Assembly (NCBI RefSeq): GCF_014695775.1
Contig: NZ_JACJOX010000058.1
Location: 124,001-188,000 of the forward strand
Length of the DNA: 64,000 nt
Direction: 5' to 3'
DNA from: Leptolyngbya sp. FACHB-60
GTDB taxonomy: Bacteria; Cyanobacteriota; Cyanobacteriia; Phormidesmidales; Phormidesmidaceae
Part shown: positions 8,039-16,139 of the stretch, piece by piece
Layout: the number at the start of each line of letters is the position of its first letter
How positions within the stretch are numbered: position 1 is the stretch's first letter
Made by a program: the position numbers and the translations under genes
The notes under the pieces: model-generated
The model's input: only the letters and a program-made list of their open reading frames with translations
The model's database searches: none
Told to the model about the DNA's origin: nothing

Positions 8039-9539
8039 GCCCCCAGCGTTTGAGCCCGAGCAGTGTTTGATTATGGCCGTCGACGACGTGCCTGCCAATC
8101 TCAAGATTTTGCAGCAGGTGCTCAACGCAGTGGGCTATCGCACCACCTTTGCCACCCGTGGGCAGCAGGTGTTAGACCGGCTGGAAGATATCAAACCCGA
8201 CCTGATTTTGCTCGATCTGATGATGCCAGAAATGAGCGGCATCGATGTGTGCGATCGACTCCAGCAGAATCCGGCGACGGCCCACATCCCGATTATTTTT
8301 TTGACGGCCAGCCACGAAATTGAGCATTTGGCCCAGGCCTTTGAGTACGGGGCAGTTGACTACGTCACCAAACCCTTTAACGCTGTCGAGCTGCTGGCCC
8401 GCATTCGCACCCATTTGGAGCTGAGCCAGCTGCGCAAACAGGCTCAGTTTCAGGCCCAGTGGGAGGCAATTTCTCGGCAGATCGTGCAGGACATTCATGC
8501 CTCTATTCATCTGCAAGACATTCTCAACAATACGGTCAAAGCCATTCAGCAGCTGCTGACGGCGCGTCGGGTGATGGTCTATCGCTCCTGCAATCCCCAG
8601 GGCTGCAAACTGCTAGCGCTCTCGGGCGATAGTCTGGCCTTAGAGCTTTGCGTCCAGGGGTTAGGCCGCCCCTATTTAGAGCACTGTGCGGGTGGGGGGG
8701 GCACGCTCACCAAGCAGCAGATTTGCCTGATCGACGCGGCTCCGCTGACCCCCCACGGCGGGGCCGCATCCTGCCGGACTAATGTGCCCCAAGAGCTGTG
8801 TCTGCCGATTCACCAACAGGGCCAGTTGTGGGGTGGCCTGGTGGTGCAAAATGACCCCTGCGCCCGCCCTTGGGTTCAGCGAGAGGTCGAAACCCTGACC
8901 CTAATTGTGCAGCAGCTCGAAATTTCGATTCAACATGCCGAGCTGCACCAGCGCTTGAGCGCGGCTAACCAGGAACTAGAGCGCATCTCAAATACCGATG
9001 GGCTAACGCAAATTGCCAATCGACGCTGCTTTGATCGGCAGCTAACGCGAGAATGGCGACGCCTACAGCGGGAAAAGCAACCTCTGGCGCTGATTTTGTG
9101 CGATATCGACTACTTTAAGCTGTTTAACGATACCTATGGCCATCCTAGCGGCGACACCTGCTTAGTGGCGGTAGCCCAAGCCCTCAAGCGCTGCCTAAAA
9201 CGTCCCGCCGATCTGGTGGCGCGCTATGGGGGCGAGGAGTTTGTGGTGCTCTTGCCCAATACTGAGTTGGCGGGTGCCATTGAGGTGGTTGAGCAGATGC
9301 AGGGGGCGATCGCTAAGGTGGCGATCGCCGACGCCCCCACGCACCAGCTCACCCTGAGCTTCGGCATCTATGCGATAGTGCCCCAGCCGTCTACCAAGGC
9401 AACTACCGCCCTCGCCCTCGCCGATCAGGCGCTCTATGCCGCCAAACAAGCCGGGCGGAATCAATACGTGATCGCCCCCGATATAGCCGTCGCTAGTTCA
9501 ATTGAGCCATTGCCCCGATCTAAACATTCCAATGTTTGA
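8031..9539 (+). CDS. Response regulator with REC-GAF-GGDEF (diguanylate cyclase)
   Basis: About 502 residues. The receiver (8-130) has CLIMAVDDVPANLKIL, the acceptor in LILLDLMMPEMSG, and the LTAS and TKPFN signature blocks. A GAF domain spans about 150-310. The GGDEF domain starts at NTDGLTQIANRRCFD and has an intact active site (ARYGGEEFVVLLPN) plus an inhibitory-site motif RPAD five residues before it. This predicts an active c-di-GMP synthase with product feedback. I use ATG 8031, which lies inside the stop region of the upstream kinase (ATGATTAA) and implies translational coupling; an in-frame TTG at 8016 is less likely. It is the probable phosphotransfer partner of the phytochrome-like kinase, linking its signal to c-di-GMP. 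Confidence 0.9.
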   Translation: MIKPPAFEPEQCLIMAVDDVPANLKILQQVLNAVGYRTTFATRGQQVLDRLEDIKPDLILLDLMMPEMSGIDVCDRLQQNPATAHIPIIFLTASHEIEHLAQAFEYGAVDYVTKPFNAVELLARIRTHLELSQLRKQAQFQAQWEAISRQIVQDIHASIHLQDILNNTVKAIQQLLTARRVMVYRSCNPQGCKLLALSGDSLALELCVQGLGRPYLEHCAGGGGTLTKQQICLIDAAPLTPHGGAASCRTNVPQELCLPIHQQGQLWGGLVVQNDPCARPWVQREVETLTLIVQQLEISIQHAELHQRLSAANQELERISNTDGLTQIANRRCFDRQLTREWRRLQREKQPLALILCDIDYFKLFNDTYGHPSGDTCLVAVAQALKRCLKRPADLVARYGGEEFVVLLPNTELAGAIEVVEQMQGAIAKVAIADAPTHQLTLSFGIYAIVPQPSTKATTALALADQALYAAKQAGRNQYVIAPDIAVASSIEPLPRSKHSNV

Positions 9540-9553
9540 ACGTTTAGATCGGG
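9514..9553. terminator. 12-bp perfect hairpin across the regulator's stop codon
   Basis: CCCGATCTAAAC (9514-9525) and GTTTAGATCGGG (9542-9553) are perfect complements with a 16-base loop that contains the TGA stop of the GGDEF gene. No T-run follows on either strand. It lies between convergent genes and probably ends or protects both transcripts, but a factor-independent terminator is not proven. Confidence 0.45.
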
Positions 9554-9594
9554 CTCGTGTCCCCAGGGCAAATGTGGTGTAGCCACTTTGCCGT

Positions 9595-10788
9595 TTATTT
9601 GGCTGCCAGCGCATCGCGCAGGGGTTTGCTCATCCAGTTCAGCCCGACGCGCACTTGGTGTGAAAAGGTGGGCATGCGGTAGAGGTAGGCCAACCGGCGA
9701 GCGACGTGGGCCAGCTCGCCATTGAGCTGAATGCCCAACCCGGTGAGGGTGGCGCGGCTGGTGCCCAAAGTGAGCATTTCGCCCATGTGACGGTAGCGGA
9801 AGGGGAGCTGGGGGCGATCGCTAATTCCAGCCCAGATATTCCACCCGACAAAGTCGGCCTGTTGCAGGGCGACCTGGGCGGTGGTGGGCACTTGCTGACC
9901 GTCGGCATCGCGGCAGTCGGCCACATCGCCCAAGGCATAGACGCCAGGGGCATCGGTCGCCTCTAGGGTGGGCTGCACCACCACCTGCCGCCGCTCGTTG
10001 TGCTTGAGGGGCAGGTCAGCAATGACGGAATTGACCTGAGTGCCCACGGTCCACAGCACCAGATCTACCGGCAAAATATCGGTTTGCTCCCGAAAGGTGA
10101 GACTGATGGTGTCGGCGGTGACGTTGTCTACGGTGGTTTCGAGATCGATCCAAACGCCCAGATCAGAGAGCACCTTTTGGGCCACCTCACGGTTGTACTC
10201 AGGCGAGGTGCGCAGAATCATATCGGTGCTTTCGACTAGGCGCACCCGGCCCCGTTCCCCTAAATGTTCTGCTACTTTGCAGGCTAGCTCGACACCGCTG
10301 TAGCCGCCGCCCACCACCGCCACGCGAATTTTCTCGGCGTTGGTGGCTTCGAGCAGGCGCAGGCGTTCCTTCAAATGGTAAGCATCTTCTAGGGTGCGGA
10401 AGGCATGGGCGTGCTCGGCCACGCCGGGAGCCATGTGCATCGGGGTGGTGCCGCCCAGGGCCAGAACCAGGCGATCGTAGGTGAGCACCATGTTGTCGCT
10501 GAGGCTGACGCGGTGCTGGTCGAGGTCGATGCCAGTGACTTCTGCCTGGCGAAACTGCACGGCAGTCCCGGCCAGCAGCTCGGCGTAGGGTGGGGCCACT
10601 TCCCAGGTTTGCAGTTCGTCGGTGACCAGTTCATAAAGCAGGGGCAGGAAGAGGAAGCGATCGCGGTGGTCAACCAGCGTAATCGTTGGTGGGGTGCCCT
10701 CCCACGGCAGCTGGCTGAGGCGCAGGGCTGTGTAGAGGCCGCCAAAGCCACCACCGAGAATACAAATTTGCTGGGGAGCGTCTGCCAT
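9595..10788 (-). CDS. ndbB: Type II NAD(P)H dehydrogenase, NdbB-like
   Basis: A 397-residue FAD- and NAD(P)-binding oxidoreductase of the NDH-2 family, which passes electrons from NAD(P)H to a quinone without proton pumping. The FAD dinucleotide fold is CILGGGFGGLYTALRLSQL at the N-terminus. The NAD(P) fold is VAVVGGGYSGVELACKVAEH near residue 160, and a second FAD contact is YALGDVADC near 285. No transmembrane segment is evident, so it is probably peripheral. Cyanobacteria carry several such enzymes (NdbA, NdbB, NdbC). The length and the block TWEVAPPYAELL resemble NdbB, which has been linked to the demethylphylloquinone step of vitamin K1 synthesis. That paralogue choice is from memory and moderate. 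The start is ATG 10788. Confidence 0.75.
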   Translation of the reverse strand: MADAPQQICILGGGFGGLYTALRLSQLPWEGTPPTITLVDHRDRFLFLPLLYELVTDELQTWEVAPPYAELLAGTAVQFRQAEVTGIDLDQHRVSLSDNMVLTYDRLVLALGGTTPMHMAPGVAEHAHAFRTLEDAYHLKERLRLLEATNAEKIRVAVVGGGYSGVELACKVAEHLGERGRVRLVESTDMILRTSPEYNREVAQKVLSDLGVWIDLETTVDNVTADTISLTFREQTDILPVDLVLWTVGTQVNSVIADLPLKHNERRQVVVQPTLEATDAPGVYALGDVADCRDADGQQVPTTAQVALQQADFVGWNIWAGISDRPQLPFRYRHMGEMLTLGTSRATLTGLGIQLNGELAHVARRLAYLYRMPTFSHQVRVGLNWMSKPLRDALAAK

Positions 10789-10863
10789 AGTGAAAAGCCG
10801 TGATATCTCTTCTACCTTCTAACTCAAAATGGAAAGAGTCATCCTGCTTTGCGGAGATTTCTT

Positions 10864-11598
10864 TTGGCTATAGCGTCAGACTTTGGGGTGCGCTCTCCCC
10901 GCCAAGAGTTGCTGGCCGGGGCGCGAGACATTATTCCCCTGGTGGTGGGGGCAGTTCCCTTCGGCATTATTTTTGGCACCCTGGCCCAGGGCAGTGGCCT
11001 ATCTTTTGGGGCGACGATTGGCATGTCGGCGTTTGTGTTTGCTGGGTCGTCGCAGTTTATTGCTCTGGGTTTGCTAGCGGCGGGCAGCACCCTGCCCTTG
11101 ATTGTGCTGACTACGGTGGTCGTCAACCTGCGCCACATGCTCTATGCGGCCAGCTTGCTGCCCTATGTGCAGGGCTCCTCCCATCGATGGAAAGCGGTAA
11201 TTGGCTTCTTTTTGACCGATGAAGCCTTTGCGATCGCCATTCGTCGCTACCTACAGCCCGACCCTAGCCCCTACAAGCACTGGTATTACCTGGGTGCAGC
11301 GGTCACCATGTACGGCAACTGGATTCTCTGTACCTGGCTGGGGCTGACGGTGGGCCAATTAATCCCCAATGCGGCGGCCTGGGGGCTAGATTTTGCCATG
11401 GTGGCGACGTTTATCGGCATGATCGTGCCCTACGCGACGACCCAACCGATGATAGGAGCCATCTTGATTGCAGGAATTGTGGCTGTCTTAGCTAACGGGC
11501 TGCCCCACAAATTGGGATTGATGGTGGCGGCGATCGCAGGTGTCGCCGCAGGCTACTGGCTCGAAACCCGACCCCAACGGGCGAAGGGCAATGGGTAA
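10864..11598 (+). CDS. azlC: AzlC-family amino acid exporter, large subunit
   Basis: An integral membrane protein of about 244 residues matching AzlC, the large partner of the AzlCD branched-chain amino acid exporters. It opens with the family block ARDIIPLVVGAVPFGIIFGT, followed by FAGSSQFIALGLLAAG, NLRHMLYAASLLPY and DEAFAIAIRR, with about six to eight hydrophobic segments. I choose TTG 10864 because GGAG at 10853-10856 lies seven bases upstream; the frame is also open to a TTG at 10849. The azlD gene follows after 44 bases, so the two form an operon. Substrate is inferred from the family. Confidence 0.85.
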   Translation: MAIASDFGVRSPRQELLAGARDIIPLVVGAVPFGIIFGTLAQGSGLSFGATIGMSAFVFAGSSQFIALGLLAAGSTLPLIVLTTVVVNLRHMLYAASLLPYVQGSSHRWKAVIGFFLTDEAFAIAIRRYLQPDPSPYKHWYYLGAAVTMYGNWILCTWLGLTVGQLIPNAAAWGLDFAMVATFIGMIVPYATTQPMIGAILIAGIVAVLANGLPHKLGLMVAAIAGVAAGYWLETRPQRAKGNG

Positions 11599-11642
11599 AG
11601 CCCACCAATTCAAAATTCAAAGTTGAAAGTTCAAATCTTCCT

Positions 11643-11963
11643 ATGAATGACTGGCTACTCGTCGCCGCCATGACCCTGGTAACATTTGCAATTCGCTACG
11701 TGCTGCTGGCCTTTAGCGGGCGCATTCAACTGTCGCCGACCCTGGTGCGGGCGTTGGGCTATGTGCCCCCGGTGGTGCTGACAGCAATCGTGGTGCCTGC
11801 GGTGGTGCTGCCCGATAGCGAGACGCTCTGGCTAGGCTGGCAGAATGCTCGGCTGGTGGGGGCGATCGCCTGCGTTGTCCTCGCCCTGTGGCGCAAAAAC
11901 TTGCTGCTCACCATTGCGGGCGGCATGGCTGTTTTCTGGGGCTGGCAGTGGTTAGTGGGCTAA
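11643..11963 (+). CDS. azlD: AzlD-family amino acid exporter, small subunit
   Basis: A 106-residue membrane protein with four hydrophobic segments and the AzlD pattern: N-terminal WLLVAAMTLVTFAIRYVLLA, then LVRALGYVPPVVLTAIVVP, an aromatic/acidic loop, and a C-terminal GGMAVFWGWQWL. It is the obligatory small partner of AzlC in the exporter. The 44-base gap to azlC holds an AT-rich degenerate motif (TTCAAAATTCAAAGTTGAAA) like those seen between other genes here. Starts at ATG 11643. Confidence 0.85.
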   Translation: MNDWLLVAAMTLVTFAIRYVLLAFSGRIQLSPTLVRALGYVPPVVLTAIVVPAVVLPDSETLWLGWQNARLVGAIACVVLALWRKNLLLTIAGGMAVFWGWQWLVG

Positions 11964-12003
11964 ACGGGCAAAGCCTTGAACCTAACTATCAGGTGCTGTC
12001 GCC

Positions 12004-13188
12004 TCACCCAGGTAGAACGGTCAGGGGATAAATCAAAAGGCCAAGGAGTGCCGCGATCGCCACAATCAGCGGTTCGGGCAGTTTTTTCCCAAATTTCAAC
12101 AGCGCTACTAGCGTGACCACGGCGATCGCAATCGTGGGGATATCGTGGAGCGTTTGTCGCCCTAACACCACAACAGCCCCTGCGATCGCACCCGTTGCCG
12201 CCACCGTTACCCCATTGACAAAGGCAGCAATGGCCGGGTGTTTACCATGCTTCTTGAAATAGGGAGCCGGAATAATCGTCAGTAGGTAGCAGGGAATAAA
12301 CATGGCGATCGCAGCCACACAAGCCCCTGGAAATCCAGCTACCAAAAATCCGATGAATCCTGTAGTAATTACGACCGGCCCCGGCGTAATCATCGCTACC
12401 GCCACCGCATCAAGAAACTGTTGTGCATCTAGCCATTGAAAGTCTTTGACTACCCCACCATACAAAAATGGAATGATAGCTAAGCCGCTGCCAAAGACAA
12501 ACGAACCTGCCATAGCAAAAAATAGGAATATCTGCCCCAGCAGCGCTGGAGTAGCGACTGGAATGGTGGCTAGCAGAGACACTAAAGGTAGCCCTAGAAT
12601 ACTATTAACTCGATTGCTCTTCACCCAATTTTTGGGCGGTGATTTCAGCCACCAGACCAAAAAACCTGCGCCCAAAATCAGCTCCACCCGCTCTGACTGG
12701 GTGATGATAGTTGCCGCTGCATTGACTAAATAGATGCCCCACAACAGCCAGTCGCGACCCACAGTTTTGCGCGTTAATTTGTAGGCGCTAATGGCAATAA
12801 TGCCGATCACCGCTGCACCAACGCCATAAAACACCGCCTGCATCCAGCTCAGGCCACCGTATAGGGTGTAGGCCCAGCCCAGGGCTACCACTATCAAAAA
12901 CGAGGGCAGCACAAAAGCTATGCCAGCTAGTGCTGACCCTAAAATGCCGTAGTGAATATAGCCCATGTAAAACCCTAATTGTGCGGCCAAGGGGCCAGGC
13001 GCGACCTGAGCCAGCGTCAACCCCTCCTGATAGCCGGCTTCAGAAATCCACTGACGCTCTTCGACTAGATCTCGGTGCATATATCCGACCAGGGCGATCG
13101 GCCCGCCAAAACCGAGGGCCCCCAGTTTTAGAAAGTACTGCGTCAGCTGGGTTAACGAATACGATGGTTTATCAAGATCTAGGGACAT
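12004..13188 (-). CDS. chrA: Chromate transporter ChrA
   Basis: A 394-residue two-domain CHR-family transporter that expels chromate. Each half has the family signature. The first has LGALGFGGPIALVGYMHRDL and LAQVAPGPLAAQLGFYMGYI. The second has SFVFGSGLAIIPFLYGGVV and VAMITPGPVVITTGFIGFLV. About ten to twelve hydrophobic segments are visible. It lies 94 bases downstream of chrB on the same strand, forming a chrBA operon. The direction of transport and the substrate come from the family, and some CHR proteins move sulfate-like anions; the presence of chrB makes chromate the better guess. Confidence 0.9.
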   Translation of the reverse strand: MSLDLDKPSYSLTQLTQYFLKLGALGFGGPIALVGYMHRDLVEERQWISEAGYQEGLTLAQVAPGPLAAQLGFYMGYIHYGILGSALAGIAFVLPSFLIVVALGWAYTLYGGLSWMQAVFYGVGAAVIGIIAISAYKLTRKTVGRDWLLWGIYLVNAAATIITQSERVELILGAGFLVWWLKSPPKNWVKSNRVNSILGLPLVSLLATIPVATPALLGQIFLFFAMAGSFVFGSGLAIIPFLYGGVVKDFQWLDAQQFLDAVAVAMITPGPVVITTGFIGFLVAGFPGACVAAIAMFIPCYLLTIIPAPYFKKHGKHPAIAAFVNGVTVAATGAIAGAVVVLGRQTLHDIPTIAIAVVTLVALLKFGKKLPEPLIVAIAALLGLLIYPLTVLPG

Positions 13189-13282
13189 TAGGAGTTGTTG
13201 CTTGTTGGTTTTGAGCAGAGTGAAATTGCCAGAAAATTTATTGACAAAAAATGGGTAGGTTAAGGGTCTGTTTTAGCCCTCT

Positions 13283-14230
13283 CTATACCAAGGCGGCATA
13301 GAGCCCCTCAAACAAAGCGATCCCATGGGTTTCGAGAGCAGAATCTGAAAAGCCTGCCACCCGCCACCCGCGCAGCAACGCCTCAACACCCACAATTTGA
13401 GGATGTAAATATATCCCATCCCGCAGATCAATTTCGTGGACGATTTCTCCAATCGTTTGCACTCTGGCATCGTCTAAATTGAAGGTTTTAGCCATGACCT
13501 CGAAGGTACACAAGTTGCCCTGATGCTGAAAATCACCTTGGTGCATATCAAAGGGAATTTCATCAGCCTTGGCAGTTTTGTCGTAGCGAATTATGGCTTC
13601 GGGATGAATAAATCGTCGAATCAGCCAGATGCAAGCCAGTCGATCGACATGGGGGCGGGGACGGGTCACCCAGTGGGCCTGGCGATAATTTGCGATCGCC
13701 TGGGGAGCAATGGTGACAGTGGGGCTGGGAGGCAAGAGTGCGTGGGTCAGTTGTTTGAGGCGAGCCGCGACGGTTTTTTGTTCAGGGCAATCAAAAAAGT
13801 CGATCTGGCGAATGTCGGCATGGTGCTTGTAGAGCTTTTCTAGGGCTTCGCGAATTGGGGCGCGATGGTCAAAGACCGGCCCAGAAGGGCCATCGCTCGC
13901 CTCATCCAAAGCTGTTAACGCCATCTCTAATTCCGTCACCTTGGCCTCCAGCTCGGTATAGTCTTCGCGTCGCACCTCATGAAATCTGTTGATCATGCTT
14001 TGTGAACTCACGCCTTCGAACTGCTCTACCCGCATGATCAGCGCCTCTCCTTTGGCCTGCCGCACCTCCTGAGCCAGCCACTGAAACGCTTCTAAGCAGG
14101 CGTCTCGATCGGGCAAAATCTGCACTCCGCTAAGGGCGATCGCACCAATGCGTCGCAATCGCCGCCACAGCGTCACCCGTGGGCTAGAAGACTTGGACGG
14201 CAACGAGTAGGTAAAGACAATCCAGCTCAA
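13283..14230 (-). CDS. chrB: Chromate resistance protein ChrB
   Basis: A 315-residue ChrB-type protein. The N-terminal part (about 1-130) starts MSWIVFTYSLPSKSSSPRVT, has LWRRLRRIGAI and a Glu-rich helical stretch. The C-terminal ChrB domain has WVTRPRPHVDRLACIWLIRR, FIHPEA and EIVHEIDLRDG. In proteobacteria ChrB acts as a chromate-responsive regulator of chrA or helps chromate handling. The basic N-terminal half fits DNA binding but I see no classic helix-turn-helix. It is first in the chrBA operon. A perfect 8-bp inverted repeat lies 45 bases upstream of its ATG (14230) and may be its own operator. Confidence 0.9.
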   Translation of the reverse strand: MSWIVFTYSLPSKSSSPRVTLWRRLRRIGAIALSGVQILPDRDACLEAFQWLAQEVRQAKGEALIMRVEQFEGVSSQSMINRFHEVRREDYTELEAKVTELEMALTALDEASDGPSGPVFDHRAPIREALEKLYKHHADIRQIDFFDCPEQKTVAARLKQLTHALLPPSPTVTIAPQAIANYRQAHWVTRPRPHVDRLACIWLIRRFIHPEAIIRYDKTAKADEIPFDMHQGDFQHQGNLCTFEVMAKTFNLDDARVQTIGEIVHEIDLRDGIYLHPQIVGVEALLRGWRVAGFSDSALETHGIALFEGLYAALV

Positions 14231-14274
14231 GGCAACCCCCTTTCAGCCCCTAAAGTAACAGAAGTAAACTACCT

Positions 14275-14292
14275 ATGCAACATGTGTTGCAT
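14275..14292. promoter_or_regulatory. Palindrome upstream of chrBA, operator candidate
   Basis: ATGCAACA-TG-TGTTGCAT is an inverted repeat with two perfect 8-base arms, centred about 54 bases before the chrB start in the space between divergent chrB and amiF. Its size and place are those of a dimeric repressor site. The regulator (ChrB itself or another) is inferred. Confidence 0.5.
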
Positions 14293-14467
14293 TGAAGTAA
14301 GGGCCGCTCCGTTCTGGTAGTGGCTAAGCAGTTGTTTATAGCCAGGTTAATGTCTCCCCCTGAACGCAAGACCAGCTTGCAATTGGGTAATTTTCAACAC
14401 CGTCACTACATCCCGATCGCCCTATAGTGCTACTCGATCGAGTCAGGTTGTTCTAAGGAGATCGCAG

Positions 14468-15484
14468 ATGAGTGGACTTGGTGGCTTAAATAAATCTCCT
14501 AACGGCGTGGTGCTGGGAATGGTGCAGCTTCAGCTGCCCAACGTCGTCACCCCCGATGACCTGGCTGCCCAGACTCAGCGCATTTGCGAGATGGTTGCCA
14601 AAGCCCGTCGCAACATGCCCTCGATGGATCTGGTAGTGTTTCCCGAATACTCGCTCCACGGTCTGTCGATGGATACTAACTCGGCCATCATGTGCAGCCT
14701 GGATGGCCCTGAGGTCGCCGCCTTTCGCCAGGCCTGCATCGACAATGACATCTGGGGCTGCTTCTCAATCATGGAGTACAACCCCGAGGGCTACCCCTAC
14801 AACAGCGGCTTGATTATCAACAACCAGGGTGAACTCAAGCTCTACTACCGTAAGCTACACCCCTGGATACCCGTAGAGCCGTGGGAACCTGGAAACGTGG
14901 GTATTCCCGTCTGTGACGGCCCCAACGGCAGCAAATTGGCGCTGATCATCTGTCACGACGGCATGTTCCCCGAAATGGCTCGCGAATGCGCCTATAAGGG
15001 GGCCGAGATCATGATTCGCACAGCGGGCTACACGGCCCCTATTCGTCACTCGTGGCAGATCACCAACCAGGCCAACGCCTTTTGCAACCTGATGGTGACA
15101 GCGTCGGTGTGCATGTGTGGCAGCGACGGCAGCTTTGACTCCATGGGTGAGGGCATGATTGTCAACTTTGACGGCACGCCCATCGTTATGGGCAGCCACC
15201 GCCCCGACGAAATTATTACCGCCGAGGTGCGCCCCGACCTGGTGCGCGAGGCCCGCATTCACTGGGGCGTGGAGAATAACATCTACCAGTTTGGCCATCG
15301 CGGCTATGTGGCGGTCAAAGGTGGTGCCCAAGATTGCCCCTACACTTACATGAAAGATATGGTGAAAGAGTGCTATCGCCTGCCCTGGGAGGATGAGGTT
15401 GTTCACCAGGACGGCACTTCCTGCGGCTTTCGAGTGCCGACTCGCGACTACAAGGGTGAAGAGTTACCGCCGGTACTGAGTTAG
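14468..15484 (+). CDS. amiF: Formamidase (nitrilase superfamily)
   Basis: A cytosolic enzyme of 338 residues, as in AmiF of Helicobacter (about 334), that hydrolyses formamide to formate and ammonia. The nitrilase triad is visible: Glu in VVFPEYSLHG, Lys in YYRKLHPWIPVEPWEPGN, and Cys in LIICHDGMFPEMARECAYKG. The block RKLHPWIPVEPWEPG is typical of formamidase and aliphatic amidase rather than nitrilase. Start ATG 14468 follows a good site, AAGGAG at 14455-14460. It stands divergent from chrB and is followed by an unrelated small gene. It probably serves nitrogen scavenging; it could also take other short aliphatic amides. Confidence 0.85.
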   Translation: MSGLGGLNKSPNGVVLGMVQLQLPNVVTPDDLAAQTQRICEMVAKARRNMPSMDLVVFPEYSLHGLSMDTNSAIMCSLDGPEVAAFRQACIDNDIWGCFSIMEYNPEGYPYNSGLIINNQGELKLYYRKLHPWIPVEPWEPGNVGIPVCDGPNGSKLALIICHDGMFPEMARECAYKGAEIMIRTAGYTAPIRHSWQITNQANAFCNLMVTASVCMCGSDGSFDSMGEGMIVNFDGTPIVMGSHRPDEIITAEVRPDLVREARIHWGVENNIYQFGHRGYVAVKGGAQDCPYTYMKDMVKECYRLPWEDEVVHQDGTSCGFRVPTRDYKGEELPPVLS

Positions 15485-15615
15485 GTTGGGCGATCGCTTT
15501 TAAGACATTAACCTCGCGTTTACTCCCTAAGATTAAGCCTTTCTACAGACGGCAGCGATATCGGAAGCTGCCTAGAGTATAGGGATAGAAACCCAAGAAA
15601 ACGAGGAAAATTGGC

Positions 15616-15846
15616 ATGATATTAGTATTGCAAGTCCCAACATTGGGCGACCAGGAATCGGCGCAAGAGCTAAAAGATTTGATTTTGACCACTGAACCTG
15701 AGGCCAACATTGACATCAACACTCAGGCAAAAACTGTCACCATTGACTCTGAGGCTTCAGCAGAAACGTTTAAGCAGCTGATTACGGCATCTGGCCATAG
15801 CGTCACCTTGGTTGATGATCCCGAAGTAGGGCTGTCCATTGCGTGA
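15616..15846 (+). CDS. HMA-like small protein without the metal-binding cysteines
   Basis: A 76-residue protein with the beta-alpha-beta-beta-alpha-beta pattern and spacing of heavy-metal-associated domains: VLQVPTLGDQESAQELKDLI, then NTQAKTVTIDSEASAETFKQ, and ASGHSVTLV. In metal-binding relatives the loop after VP carries CxxC. Here the corresponding loop is GDQES and the protein has no cysteine at all. It therefore cannot bind copper in the usual way and may be a regulatory or structural derivative. GAGGA at 15602-15606 supports ATG 15616. It is monocistronic by spacing. Confidence 0.65.
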   Translation: MILVLQVPTLGDQESAQELKDLILTTEPEANIDINTQAKTVTIDSEASAETFKQLITASGHSVTLVDDPEVGLSIA

Positions 15847-16139
15847 TGTGATGGGTTAGCCTGCCATAGGGCAAGGAATGGCGGCAACCATAATGTCAGG
15901 AGCGATCCCAGGGCTTTAGCGTAAGTTTTGCTGGCTTGGCCGCAGACTCTGCTAGAACCCTGGGGTCTAAGGCTGTTGGCTACTCTAGCAGCACGGTTTT
16001 AGTCATAATCACCATCCATGTCTCAGCGCTGCTCGGCGATCGCGGCTCCGCGCTACTCTAGAATGCACTGGTTCTGGGGACTGGTCTTTGACTACAGTCT
16101 TTGCGATCGGTCTTCGACCACTGCATTCCACCGTTGCCT

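Noticed and set aside
10800..11222. Open frame over the 5' part of azlC in another frame
   Set aside because: azlC frame has strong family blocks and a good ribosome site; this one has none.
14855..15406. Open frame antisense to amiF (183 codons)
   Set aside because: Shadow of the formamidase gene; no start signal or family resemblance.
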